A stretch of 64,000 nucleotides of DNA. Source: Maea johnstoni. Taxonomy: Eukaryota; Annelida; Polychaeta; Spionida; Magelonidae. Both the position numbers and the translations under genes were made by a program. The notes beneath the pieces were generated by a model that was not told the DNA's origin, searched no databases, and saw nothing but the letters and a program-made list of their open reading frames with translations. The stretch lies in NCBI GenBank assembly GCA_963942565.1, contig OZ012689.1, positions 23,971,809 to 24,035,808 on the forward strand, given 5' to 3'. Below are positions 44,541-64,000 of the stretch, one piece after another (within the stretch, counting starts at the first letter, position 1; every line of letters starts with the position of its first letter).

Positions 44541-44875
44541 GGTGTGCACACTTGATGGAATAGCATACATAGCGTCTGGTAATGGACACATAGTTTTAGT
44601 TGCACCTATAGCATGGGTGTGCACACTTGATGGAATAGCATACACAGCCTCTGGTAAATAGACGCATAGTATTAGTTAGACATATAGTGTGAGTGTGCAC
44701 ACTTGATGGAATAGCATACATAGCTTCTGATAATGGACACATAGTTTTAGTTACACCTATAGCATGGGTCTGCACACTTGATGGAATAGCATACACAGCC
44801 TCTGGGAATAGACACATAGTGTTAATTACACCTATAGCGTGGGTGTGCACACTTGATGGAATAGCCCCTGAAGTA
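44541..44875. repeat. 75-bp tandem repeat touching LINE 5' end
   Basis: GGTGTGCACACTTGATGGAA and TAGCATACATAGC recur at 44541, 44616, 44692, 44767 and 44842 (periods 75, 76, 75, 75). The last unit leads into the inverted segment at 44845. Diverged units of the same repeat follow the partner segment at 58020-58300. Confidence 0.9.
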
Positions 44876-45550
44876 TCCACCACTCACTAGTACACATGCA
44901 GTACTTTGTTGACAGCTAACACGAGAGATGTTGGATACAGCAATGAAGCCCTTTTCAATCACATGACAATGATGGCTGGGGAAATTATCTGCCTGTTATG
45001 CAATGCTTCAGTTGGTGGCCCTCACATCTGCCTCTGATAATTGTTTTGGTCTTGAGTGGTAGAGTTGGTCTCATTGAAAGTCTGCTGGTGTTTAGCCAGT
45101 TGAGTTTCTCTCTCAGGGGATCCCTCACCACTTGTACATGAATGGGGAGCTTATGTGTCTGTGTGTCTACACATCCAACCCTCGGGCCAGAAAACTCACC
45201 AATCAATGAGACAAATTCCACTCTTTTGCATTTCACAACAGGAAAGCTCAGCCCCACAAAGTTGACCTGTTTCTGGGTGTAACGCTGGGAGGTGAGGATT
45301 GAGTAGTTTGTCTTTGCCAGTGGGTGTTGAGATTGTCAAGCTAAGGAATGGGTTAGTGGTGAATTAGATTGCCTGGTGGCTGGTGGAGAACCTAATGGGG
45401 TTTACGGAGTCTTCTTAAGTGACATTTTAGCAAGAAGACAAAAATACAAATTAAGAATAAGCGCCCTATGGTCACACTTTCACAGATTTTTACACAAAAA
45501 ATCCCAAAGAGGAGTGAAGAGCTAAGAAAATTAAATGGAATCAATTATCT
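44845..45550 (-). repeat. 700-bp segment, inverted copy 1, with 90-codon frame
   Basis: Reverse-complement match to 57348-58040. On the minus strand a frame at 45257-44985 reads MGLSFPVVKCKRVEFVSLIG onward, differing from the partner at only two residues over its first 88. I do not recognise it. It may be a mobile element remnant or a duplicated exon. Confidence 0.8.
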
Positions 45551-46618
45551 TGAAGATATCATTGATGCAATCACCTAGGAATTCCTAGGATACTGCATAA
45601 AAAGTTAGGGAGCCTAAACTTTTTGCTGACACTTTAGCTAGAGAACAAAAATGTAAATTAAGAATAAGTGCTCAATTGTGTGGAACATTGCCATAGACTG
45701 TTTTATTTTCCGAGATGACCATGACCAATGTTATATCAGAGATATGACTGGCAGCAGGGTCTTTAAGCCAGAAAACTGGTTGCCCAAAATTGGCAATTGT
45801 AAAATTTTGGGGTGTCCTATTTTTCAGGGGAGGTCACAATATACTCAAAGTATAACCATAAACATGAATTTTCTTATTGAAATCAGGCATATTTGGTGGA
45901 ATATTTTTAATTTTCTGTAGTCTTAGTCGCTTGTTTTTGTTTTTTCCAGAATGCTTCTAAACTGGAATAAACAACACAGGAAAAAAACAATACAGTGCAT
46001 GTCCGGACTTAATAAACACGGAGAAATCGTGACCTTAGTTTAATATATTATAATCTTTGCTATACTAAAATAAGAAATATACATAAAACGGGAAAATTAG
46101 AAATGGAAAAAACATATGTCCTCTCTTCGGAAATATTAGAAACGGAAACACACAAAAATGAAAAATTCGGGAAAAGTGTTACACAGAAAAATTAGCCATT
46201 CTACAGTATCTGATTATAATTCAAGGTCTACCTTCAGTTTGTCCTTATCAGAAGGCAATACTATTGCAAATGGGTCATGCCTTTATATTTCCCATTAATA
46301 TTGCATTTCGCTGGTGCCACTGATTAAGTCAAGCAAATGCGAGTTGGCTGTTGACAGAGGTACTTCATCATGCAGTCCATTCTTTGCTTTGGTACTTAAT
46401 TCCTTTTGCTAATTTCTAGTCCAGAAAAACTGTGGTTTAATGTTCCTAGCACTTAATGGAAGGAATAAATGCCCTGTCGCGTATCCGCAAATTGCTAGCA
46501 AAATAACTTACCAGAGGGAGCACTTGTACACAGTAGTATGCTCCATTGTTTTTATTGATTGGGCAATCAGGCCTCCTTCTTTTGTAGTAAACATGTGGAA
46601 TGTGGGCTGAACCAGAGC
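45551..46618. other. AT-rich sequence with MITE fragment
   Basis: 45755-45890 is the left half of a TAGCCAGGATTT-family MITE (AAACTGGTTGCCCAAAATTG, GGGGAGGTCACAATATACTC). 45600-45690 weakly repeats 45410-45470 (AAATTAAGAATAAG). The rest is unique with no gene seen. Confidence 0.5.
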
Positions 46619-46622
46619 TTAA

Positions 46623-46828
46623 CTCTTATGCTGCTGTTACAACATGTGACCAATACGCAAATGATGCCAAAAACCTGAAAAATGATCGAAACCTTGGCAT
46701 ATGGGTACTCATCTGAGAGTACTCAGTGAGAGCTATCCAATGAATACCAACATGACAAGGTTTAGATGATTTTCCAAAATCTTTGCGTCCTTGTGCTTTG
46801 TGTGAAAGTAACCTCAGCATTGGAAGGG
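46623..46828. mobile_element. piggyBac-like MITE, complete
   Basis: 206 bp between TTAA at 46619-46622 and 46829-46832. CTCTTATGCTGCTGTTAC at left, GTAACCTCAGCATTGGAAGGG at right. Confidence 0.8.
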
Positions 46829-46844
46829 TTAACGCTTTCTTTAA

Positions 46845-47026
46845 CCCTTACGCTGCTGAGGCTACTTTAGTCCAAAGCGCAAGAACAACTGAAAATCACC
46901 TAAACCCTATCATGTTGATATTCATTGGATAGCTCTCGCTGAGTACCCCTGTGCCAGGGTTTCAGACATTTTAAAGGTTTTTTGCATCATTTTTATTTTC
47001 CAAATTAGCCACCACCAGCATATGGG
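46845..47026. mobile_element. piggyBac-like MITE, complete, opposite orientation
   Basis: 182 bp between TTAA at 46841-46844 and 47027-47030. CCCTTACGCTGCTGAGGC at left, CCACCAGCATATGGG at right. Eight bases separate its TTAA from the previous copy, which points the other way. Confidence 0.8.
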
Positions 47027-47030
47027 TTAA

Positions 47031-47377
47031 GGCCTGACCGCCTGACTTAACCTCAACATAATGGAAAAAGAGAGGAAAATGATCTTTATAATCCCACTTC
47101 CTCTTACATATATCACTATCTTGTTGTGGACCAGGTGATGGATACTCTGGTAGTCTGCAGATTCTGACAAACACCAGGTGAGTGAAGAGATTTACGAAGA
47201 AAACCAGACATCACTGTTATTAATTTATCTCATTAAGGGCATACCTTGATGCACTGACGGAAAACATTCATAATGTTAATTTTTTGCCAATTAGTATTGA
47301 GATTTATCATGTGATTCAACCTTGGGTGCTAATTAAACACTTAACTATCTGTTATAGATTCCATCTGAAGGTAAGAT
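47031..47377. other. Unique AT-rich sequence
   Basis: Nothing recognisable; small reverse frame 47174-46971 overlaps the MITE. Confidence 0.4.
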
Positions 47378-47800
47378 ACATGGGCCCCTAGATATCTAGT
47401 AGGGATGGGACGATATTCCGATAGTGAGATACATTGCGGTATATCACCATCACGATACTGTAATATGTATGATACATGGGCCCCTAGATATCTAGTAGGG
47501 ATGGGACGATATTCCGATAGTGAGATACATTGCGGTATATCACCTTCACGATACTGTAATATGTATGATACATGGGCCCCTAGATATCTAGTAGGGATGG
47601 GACGATATTCCGATAGTGCTGTTTTGGGAAAATCATACACCACATGCACCTCACTGAGCCAAAAATGTGAGTGGACATTCTGTCATAGTTCCCTAGATAT
47701 TTAGTAGGGATGAGACGCTATTCCAATAGTGAAATACATTGCGGTATATCACCTTCACGATACTCGCGGTACACAAAGGACGTCTGTATCGTGAAAATCA
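47378..47800. repeat. 96-bp tandem repeat, three units plus one diverged
   Basis: ACATGGGCCCCTAGATATCT and AGTAGGGATGGGACGATATT start near 47378, 47474 and 47570; a diverged unit lies at 47690-47790. The GATGGGACGATATTCCGATA/CGGTATATCACC part resembles ends of widely dispersed hAT-like elements. 96 is divisible by three, so both strands give periodic frames (47405-47704 and 47649-47341) that are not genes. Confidence 0.85.
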
Positions 47801-50683
<2,883 letters not shown>

Positions 50684-50694
50684 TTCTCTATACC

Positions 50695-50945
50695 TGTATT
50701 TGCTGTGTATTATAGAATTTGGGGGAGGGGGGTCATTGACTCCTTTATTACTTTTCTGTACCTGTCAGTGCTCTTTATTATAAACATTGGGGGGGGGGGG
50801 GGGGGTTGTTAACTCCTTTATTTCTTTCCTGTACCTGTCTGTGTTCTTTATTATAAACATTAGGGGGTGGGGGTGGAAGGTTGTTAACTCCTTTATTTCT
50901 TTCCTGTACCTGTCTGTGTTCTTTATTAGATAAGTTGAAGGGGAT
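50695..50945. repeat. About 75-bp tandem repeat with G-runs
   Basis: CTCCTTTATTTCTTTCCTGT, ACCTGTCTGTGTTCTTTATT and a G-rich run (up to 17 G at 50789) recur at about 50738, 50813 and 50888. Confidence 0.8.
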
Positions 50946-55453
<4,508 letters not shown>

Positions 55454-55646
55454 CCCTTCCAATGCTATTAAGGCATAAGGATGCAAAGGTTTTTGAAAAA
55501 CATATAAGCCCTGTCATGTTGGTATTCATTAGATAGCTCTCATTGAGTATAACTCAGATGAGTTCCTATGTGCCAGGGTTTCAGTCATATTTCAGGATTT
55601 CTGCATCATTATGTGTTGGCCAAATTAGCCACCAGCAGCATAAGGG
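55454..55646. mobile_element. piggyBac-like MITE, complete
   Basis: 193 bp between TTAA at 55450-55453 and 55647-55650. CCCTTCCAATGCTATTAAGG at left, CCAGCAGCATAAGGG at right. Confidence 0.8.
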
Positions 55647-55880
55647 TTAACACCAAGCATGATTTGCACGTAGTCACCCCAAATGCCTCCCCACCTTGCT
55701 GGGTAAGCATTGCATTCTATTTATATAGTCGTTGACTCCTTCAGGTGTACTGTAGGTCATATCAGTATTGAATTGTGTATTGCCAGTTTACTTAGGGAAT
55801 ACCCCTGAGGTGACCTGACAATTCACAGTCGTAGAGTTATGATTGAGTGAGATCTTAACTGCACAGTAGATGGAGCCAGC

Positions 55881-56175
55881 GTCTTAGCCAGGATTTAGAA
55901 ACTGGGTGCCCAGAATTGGCAATTGGAAAATTTTGGGGCGTCCAAATTTTTAAGGGGGACCACAATATACTCAGATTTCAACTGTAAACATGTATAAATT
56001 TATCCAAATAAGGCATGATATCCTTTTACAATACCATGGGAATTATATGGAGATGAAAAGATTCAATTATGTGCTTGAGATTGACATTTCAAGATATTGC
56101 TCACAAAAAATATGGGTGTCCTGAAGAGTGCTTTTTATGGGTGTGGGTGTCCAAAAAGACCCTGCTGGCTAAGAC
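55881..56175 (+). mobile_element. MITE, TAGCCAGGATTT family, complete
   Basis: From GTCTTAGCCAGGATTTAGAA to CCTGCTGGCTAAGAC, with imperfect inverted ends. It is the reference copy for pieces at 15394, 18155, 45755 and 61343. No coding capacity; class uncertain. Confidence 0.7.
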
Positions 56176-56195
56176 CATGGATGGAGCTATAGTAC

Positions 56196-56410
56196 AGTCA
56201 CATGGCCTGTCCCGATAGCTGAGTGGTCTTAGGTGTGACACTTATTACTGCTTGCTGTCTCACCACCGAACAAGGATGTTTTAGATTGGGGACATGTGAG
56301 AAAGTTGCCAGTTGGTGTTTTCCCCTGTGTACTCTGATTTCCTCCACTATTAACAACTGGCTAGTCACTATTCAGCTACATTTAGGCTGAAATAGTGAGA
56401 ATACACAAAA
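56196..56410 (+). mobile_element. tRNA-derived SINE, copy B
   Basis: CCTGTCCCGATAGCTGAGTG, GTCTTAGGTG has an A-box match TAGCTGAGTGG. Body phrases GTGAGAAAGTTGCCAGTTGG, TTTCCTCCACTATTAACAAC and TGGCTAGTCAC are shared with 23148. A B-box is not clear. Confidence 0.7.
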
Positions 56411-57064
56411 TCCAAATTTTCCAATACTGTACTGTCTGAGGACTTGTAGGTATTCTAGGTAATGATTTGTAAATTATGATTAATCTACTTACTAGACAAC
56501 CAGGGAATTTTTATACAGAATAAACATTCCTGTAGACAACACAATACTTTTTCCAAATACAAGTTCAATGGTAGGAATTCCAAAATTATTCTAGGCAATT
56601 CCTTGTAGAGTATGATTAATCTAGTTAGTATAAATTCAAATACCTTTTCCAAATTCATGTCACATGGTAGGAATTCCTAGATTATTCTAGGCAATGCTTT
56701 GTAGAGTATGATTATTCTAGTTAGTATAAATCCAAATACCTTTTCCAAATTCATGTTACATGGTAGGAATTCCTAGGTATTCTAGGCATTGATTTTGTGT
56801 ACATTAATTCATACTTGTCTATATATTAATAGCGTGTTGCAAATTTTGTGACCGTATCTCCTCCGAAACGGCTGCAAGCCTGATGCTGTGGCTTTGCATG
56901 CCGATTAGTTTGGGGCTGAAGTTTTGCGATAGCTAGGTTTGGACTAAAAAATAACTTTCAAATAAGTTTTTTGTTTTGAATGAAGATCTACACTAAACTT
57001 GATGAGATTGTTGCAACATATTGGATGGTGCAACAATCATGACGTCATAGAACAATATGATTTG
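56411..57064. other. Short tandem repeat then unique sequence
   Basis: 56440-56800 has three diverged units of about 90-125 bp (GGTAGGAATTCCTAGATTAT, TAGAGTATGATTAATCTAGT). 56830-57060 is unique, with no gene. Confidence 0.5.
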
Positions 57065-57154
57065 CTATTGTTGGAAGCATGTGCATTTGTGAAGCTCCCA
57101 TTGTTGCTCCCTCAACAATGGAAGTGTCACACATGCACATGCTTCCTACAATAG
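57065..57154. ncRNA. 90-nt miRNA-precursor-like hairpin
   Basis: CTATTGTTGGAAGCATGTGC AT at 57065-57086 pairs with 57133-57154 with one mismatch. Inside, CCATTGTTG (57098-57106) pairs with CAACAATGG (57113-57121) around the loop CTCCCT. The two stems are joined by an 11-base internal region on each side, giving one continuous fold of pre-miRNA size. It could equally be a small foldback element. Confidence 0.35.
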
Positions 57155-57347
57155 GAAATCTGTTGCTTGTTCAAATCCATGTGCCCTATTGTTAGTTCTA
57201 CCTTTGACCCAGAAGCAGTGAGCCCTTGATTGAAATTGAGGGATTTGATTGGACAATTACACTAGTTTGACCTTTAACCTCATTGAAGACAACCCATTGA
57301 TGACAACTTATCCTTAACCATAAAATAACCTCAAGAGTGGGAGAAAA

Positions 57348-58040
57348 TTGATTCCATATATTTTTCTCAGCTCTTCACTCCTCTTTAGGTTTTGTGTAAA
57401 AATCTGTGAAAGTGTGACCATAGGGCGCTTATTCTTAATTTGTATTTTTGTCTTCTTGCTAAAATGTCACTTAAGAAGGCTCCGTAAACCCCATTAGGTT
57501 CTCCACCAGCCACCAGGCAATCTAATTCACTACTAACCTATTCCTCAGCTTGACAATCTCAACACCCACTGGCAAAGACAAACTACTCAATCCTCACCTC
57601 CCAGCGTTACACCCAGAAACAGGTCAACTTTGTGGGGCTGAGCTTTCCTGTTGTAAAATGCAAAAGAGTGGAATTTGTCTCATTGATTGGTGAGTTTTCT
57701 GGCCCAAGGGTTGGATGTGTAGACACACAGACACATAAGCTCTCCATTCATGTACAAGTGGTGAGGGATCCCCTGAGAGAAAAACTAAACTGGCTAAACA
57801 CCAGCAGACTTTCAATGAGACCAACTCTACCACTCAAGACCAAAACAATTATCAGAGGCAGATCTGAGGGCCACCAACTGAAGCATTGCATAACAGGCCC
57901 ATACTTTCCCCAGCCATCATTGTCATGTGATTGAAAAGGGCTACACTGCTGTATTCAACATCTCTCGTGTTAGCTGTCAACGGAGTACTACATGTGTACT
58001 AGTGAGTGGTGGATACTTCAGGGGCTATTCCGTCAAGTGT
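57348..58040 (+). repeat. 700-bp segment, inverted copy 2, with 100-codon frame
   Basis: Partner of 44845-45550. The plus frame 57632-57934 matches the other copy and runs ten residues longer. No known domain: basic, with KTKTIIRGR. The frame may extend upstream of the ATG (ACAGGTCAACTTTGTGGGG). The segment ends in diverged 75-bp repeats (to about 58300). Confidence 0.8.
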
Positions 58041-58317
58041 ACCCACCCTGACTCAATGCTGCATTGGTAAGATTGCCTGAGCCAACCTTTACAAAAACGG
58101 GTGGCGAACCCTTTGTAAAAAAGTGCACCCACCCTTGTTTCAGGTCTATCTAATACCCTGTGTTTATTACCAGGCGCTGTGTATGCTATTCCATCAAGTG
58201 TACATACGCTCGTTTTAGGTCTTACTAATACCTTGTGTCTAATACCAATTAACCAGATGATTTGTATACTTTTCCACCAAGTGTGTACACATCCTTATTT
58301 TTCACAAAGAAATAATC

Positions 58318-58605
58318 TAAAACAATAGAATATAAGGAAAAAATAAAGTCATTTAGAGTTTTTTTTCATGGTGAGAAGAGTGGGATGGTAATAAGCAAAC
58401 AAACAAACAAAAAAAAGGTAACCGAAAACAATTGAATATTAGGAAAGGATAAAGTGATTTAGAGTTATTTTTCATGGTGAGAAGAGTTGGATGGTAATAA
58501 GCAAACACACAAAAACACAAAAAATAACCAAAAACAATTGAATATTAGGAAAAAATAAAGTCATTTAGGGTTATTTTTCATGGTGTGAAGAGTGGTATGG
58601 TAATG
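58318..58605. repeat. About 105-bp tandem repeat, three units
   Basis: GTCATTTAGAGTTTTTTTTC, ATGGTGAGAAGAGTGGGATG and GTAATAAGCAAACAAAC recur at about 58350, 58453 and 58560. Confidence 0.85.
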
Positions 58606-61342
<2,737 letters not shown>

Positions 61343-61525
61343 ATAAGGCATAATATCCTAAATACAATGTCATGGCAATTATATTGAGATAGAAAAACTT
61401 TAATTAAATTTGAAATTGACATTTTAAGAAATGATTTATAGAAATAATTGGCTGTCCTGAGAGGTGATTTTTGAGGATTTGGGTGTCCAAAAGACACCCA
61501 GACGCCCTGCTGCCTATGACTATGG
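61343..61525 (+). mobile_element. MITE, TAGCCAGGATTT family, right part
   Basis: AAGGCATAATATCCTAAATA through GGGTGTCCAAAAGACACCC to CGCCCTGCTGCCTATGAC. The left third is missing. Confidence 0.6.
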
Positions 61526-61621
61526 TGATATCTGTCATCCTCTGGCGAGTATTCCAAACACACTATACATGACGTCATGGGTCAAAGAACAATTGCTATA
61601 ACTCGCCAGTTGAAAGCTTAA

Positions 61622-61832
61622 CCCTTATGCTGCTGGTGGCTGGCTAAACTGCCCAATAAAAAGATAAAACAAAAATCTTGAAAAATCATTGAAACCTTGG
61701 CATATGGGTACTCATCTGAGAGTTACTCCGGGAGAGCTATCCACTGAATGCCAACATGGCAGGGTTTAGATGGTTTTCAAAAATCTTTGCGTTCTTGCGC
61801 TTCGGACGAAAGTAGCCTCAGCATTAGAAGGG
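61622..61832. mobile_element. piggyBac-like MITE, best complete copy
   Basis: 211 bp between TTAA at 61618-61621 and 61833-61836. CCCTTATGCTGCTGGTGGC at left, GCCTCAGCATTAGAAGGG at right. The imperfect inverted ends share CCCTT-N-AATGCTG spacing. Confidence 0.8.
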
Positions 61833-62571
61833 TTAAGTCACAGCATAAAGAACTGGGTCACAAAAACAACTAGTTTTAAAAATAGATAGACACATCACAA
61901 AGCTTTGTTATACATTCTCTTTGTGTAAAACAAAACAAATACAAGTGAACGATATGAAAATGTATACAAATCCTAATCTTATCAAGCCTGTAACACCCAA
62001 AAATGCACTGATTATTTTGGTTATAACATTGTTACTATTGAAGAAGAGAAGTTGATCAGAACCCAACCCACATCTTTTCTTGGAATCTAATTTGATGTTA
62101 TGCTGAACCAGTGTTATTATCAACTATACCATGGGTCCAGACAACACCTGTCAAGCAGGGTTTAAACCAGGATTTCAAATATGCCTCTCCAAAAACAGCA
62201 ATTCCAAAATATTTGCCAGTCCAGATTTAGCCACTAATCTACTTCAATTCCTTAAATACCTAATACATTTTATAGTCTATTGTGTCAAAAAAGCCAATTT
62301 AAACTTCAGCTCTGTCCCGAAAGATGGTTTGTAAGGTAAATATTTGGTTATTTCCCAAAAAAGTCAAAATTGAAAATTCTTTATAGAATTTTTTGCCTGT
62401 CCAAAAAGGAGGTTTTCATGAAACTGCCTGTCCAAAAGTCAGGCAGGACGTGTCCTGGCTAAGCCCCTGTTGTCAAGGTAAGCGGCCTGAGTATAAAGGG
62501 GTTATGCAAAAATAAGTTGAAAATTGTACGAATGCAAAGACAAAACCAGTTATCCAGCTGGCATTGGGGGA
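61833..62571. other. AT-rich unique sequence
   Basis: 62155-62470 starts AGCAGGGTTTAAACCAGGAT and ends CAGGACGTGTCCTGGCTAAG, suggesting an old TAGCCAGGAT-like element, but the interior does not match the other copies. No gene seen. Confidence 0.35.
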
Positions 62572-62940
62572 TAACTGACATTATCACAGAAACATATAAA
62601 ACCCCAAAAAACATTGGATATCACAAAAATCCAATATCACTTACAGTCACTTCAAATATTTCTCATTCATATTCAATTAAGAAAGCTGTGTAGCACGGAG
62701 CAGTGTGTATAACAATGATGCTATTACCAAAGTCCTTGTGGGACAGGAATGAATTGATATTAGAAACATATAAAACCCAGAAAAACAATTAAATATCACA
62801 AAACTCTCAATATCACTTTCAGTCACTTCAAATATTTCTCGTTCATATTCAATTAAGGAAGCCGTGTAGCACAGAGCGGTGTGTATAACAATCGTGCTAT
62901 TACCAAACTCCTCTTGGGACGGGAATGAATTGATATTAGA
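62572..62940. repeat. About 178-bp direct repeat, two units
   Basis: ATTAGAAACATATAAAACCC, TCACTTCAAATATTTCTC, GTGTAGCACAGAGCGGTGTG and GGGACGGGAATGAATTGATA recur; unit 1 ends near 62757. Both units match at over 85% by eye. Confidence 0.85.
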
Positions 62941-63794
62941 AAGCGCGCATGAAGATGGGATTAGTACAGTAATACTCTCGGCTGAGGAGAGTGATCGCTA
63001 AATGCAAATGACAGCGCTGCCTTAGTCTTACTTACCAATCTCAGCTTGTTGTCCGCGCCGACTCTATTATTCATGGATAATAGGGTTTTGTGATATTGGC
63101 CGGCGATGGAGCGGTACGCGGTACGCGGTGCGGGCCAGGCCGGGCAGGCGGGTCTGATAAGCGAGGGAGATCTATGGGAGATGTAGAGAAGGTTAGGTTA
63201 GTCTGGCCAGCAGCCTACAGCATTGAGAACAATTTACTACACACCTTGCCGGATCACATGACTAGCTTTCAGAAGGTAACATCGCCCATGGACGGAGATA
63301 GAGTAGGTGTGAGCAACTAACAATAGATTTATGGAAGGAAATATTGAATGAAAGTGTTCTCCGTTAACTAGGCTTTATAAATCTGTATAAAACTATCATT
63401 TTTAGCATGGATAGGGCAGTAAGTAAAGTTCTCTAATTGAAGATGACATACTGTATAACTGGTATTTTTTACAGGCATTTTATTTTCGCCATTTTCATGC
63501 TCTCCATGATAGTGCCAAAATAACATCCTTCAAATAGATATCCTGCTTTGTATCTACGACCCGCTATGATGAGTGATGCACAAATTTAAAGTGGCACAAA
63601 AATCCTCCAGCAGGCGAAATTTTTGGCACTCCAAATTAAAGCTTTATATAACAGTACCAAATACATGTACCCCTTAGTCAGCTGTTCTCATGATCTGACT
63701 CATGGAAATATATTGATGATAAAGCAGCATCCTTAGAGGTATTTGATAGTCATCATCAACAACAATCTAGCTGGCTTGCTAAAATAGTGGTACC
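62941..63794. other. Unique sequence with CpG-rich island
   Basis: 63050-63180 is CpG-rich (GGAGCGGTACGCGGTACGCG, GTGCGGGCCAGGCCGGGC). A 76-codon plus frame spans 63090-63320 with no domain. It could be a promoter or first exon, but a splice donor is not decisive. 63321-63794 shows nothing. Confidence 0.3.
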
Positions 63795-63798
63795 TTAA

Positions 63799-63942
63799 AG
63801 GGCAAATGCACCATCATTACTAACTTTAATAAGCCATATCTGAGGAGTGCTGAGGAGGACAGACTTGCGGGTGGTCTTATTTGAAAGGTGACACGTATAG
63901 GCACATTTTGAACCTTAATCATCATGATGGTGCATTTGCCCT
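63799..63942. mobile_element. 144-bp TTAA MITE, AGGGCAAATGC family
   Basis: Perfect 19-bp inverted ends AGGGCAAATGCACCATCAT, with TTAA at 63795-63798 and 63943-63946. Distinct from the CCCTT family. No coding capacity. Confidence 0.85.
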
Positions 63943-63956
63943 TTAATGATTGTTAA

Positions 63957-64000
63957 ACACTTATGCTGCTGGTGGCTAATTTGGCCAATATGAAATGATG
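63957..64000. mobile_element. piggyBac-like MITE, left end cut by window edge
   Basis: After TTAA at 63953-63956: ACACTTATGCTGCTGGTGGC, then TAATTTGGCCAATATGAAAT as in other copies. Confidence 0.75.

Noticed and set aside
47341-47704. About 100-codon mirrored frames on both strands
   Set aside because: By-products of the 96-bp tandem repeat.
63090-63320. 76-codon frame in a CpG-rich island as a gene
   Set aside because: Open frame is expected by chance in GC-rich DNA; no domain and no clear splice donor.

Overview
This is a repeat-rich, AT-rich stretch of an animal nuclear genome, most likely a marine invertebrate. The evidence is an L1/Tx1-type LINE with vertebrate-like ORF1 and ORF2, tRNA-headed SINEs, many TTAA-flanked MITEs, and long AT and GATGAT arrays. 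Nothing bacterial is seen: no operons, Shine-Dalgarno sites, rRNA or tRNA genes. I cannot name the species. No complete host gene is recognisable. Two weak exon candidates lie at 11.63 and 17.15 kb, and several GC-richer non-repeat islands could be conserved non-coding elements.

Layout. 0.95-10.6 kb: a roughly 3 kb unit (GATGAT-rich minisatellite, foldback MITE, piggyBac-like MITEs) present three times in tandem, the middle copy carrying foreign sequence. 12.2-16.8 kb: an array of tRNA-SINE-head units with a 16-bp perfect hairpin and a 33-bp minisatellite. 18.4-20.4 kb: a 353-bp satellite. 20.9-22.8 kb: 59-bp and 183-bp tandem repeats. 23-33.8 kb: SINE, MITEs, short tandem repeats and single-copy-looking islands, ending in a 200-base assembly gap (33801-34000).

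34.6-44.5 kb, minus strand: the highlight. A long LINE-like element has three intact open frames in the order ORF1 (470 codons, coiled coil plus RRM-like), a 466-codon zinc-finger/TatD metal-dependent hydrolase, and ORF2 (1256 codons, AP-endonuclease, reverse transcriptase, C-terminal zinc knuckle). All expected TatD metal ligands and all main endonuclease and RT residues are present. A TatD-family nuclease carried between the two canonical LINE ORFs is not an arrangement I know from described LINE clades. If it recurs in other copies, it is a new retrotransposon architecture in which a second, host-type nuclease travels with the target-primed reverse transcription machinery.

44.5-64 kb: a 75-bp tandem repeat touches the LINE 5' end. 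A roughly 700-bp segment at 44.8-45.5 kb recurs inverted at 57.3-58.0 kb with a nearly identical small open frame. The rest is AT microsatellites (one split by a pogo-like MITE), more TTAA MITEs, a second SINE, a miRNA-like 90-nt hairpin at 57.07 kb, and short tandem repeats. Most other open frames in the window are by-products of these repeats.
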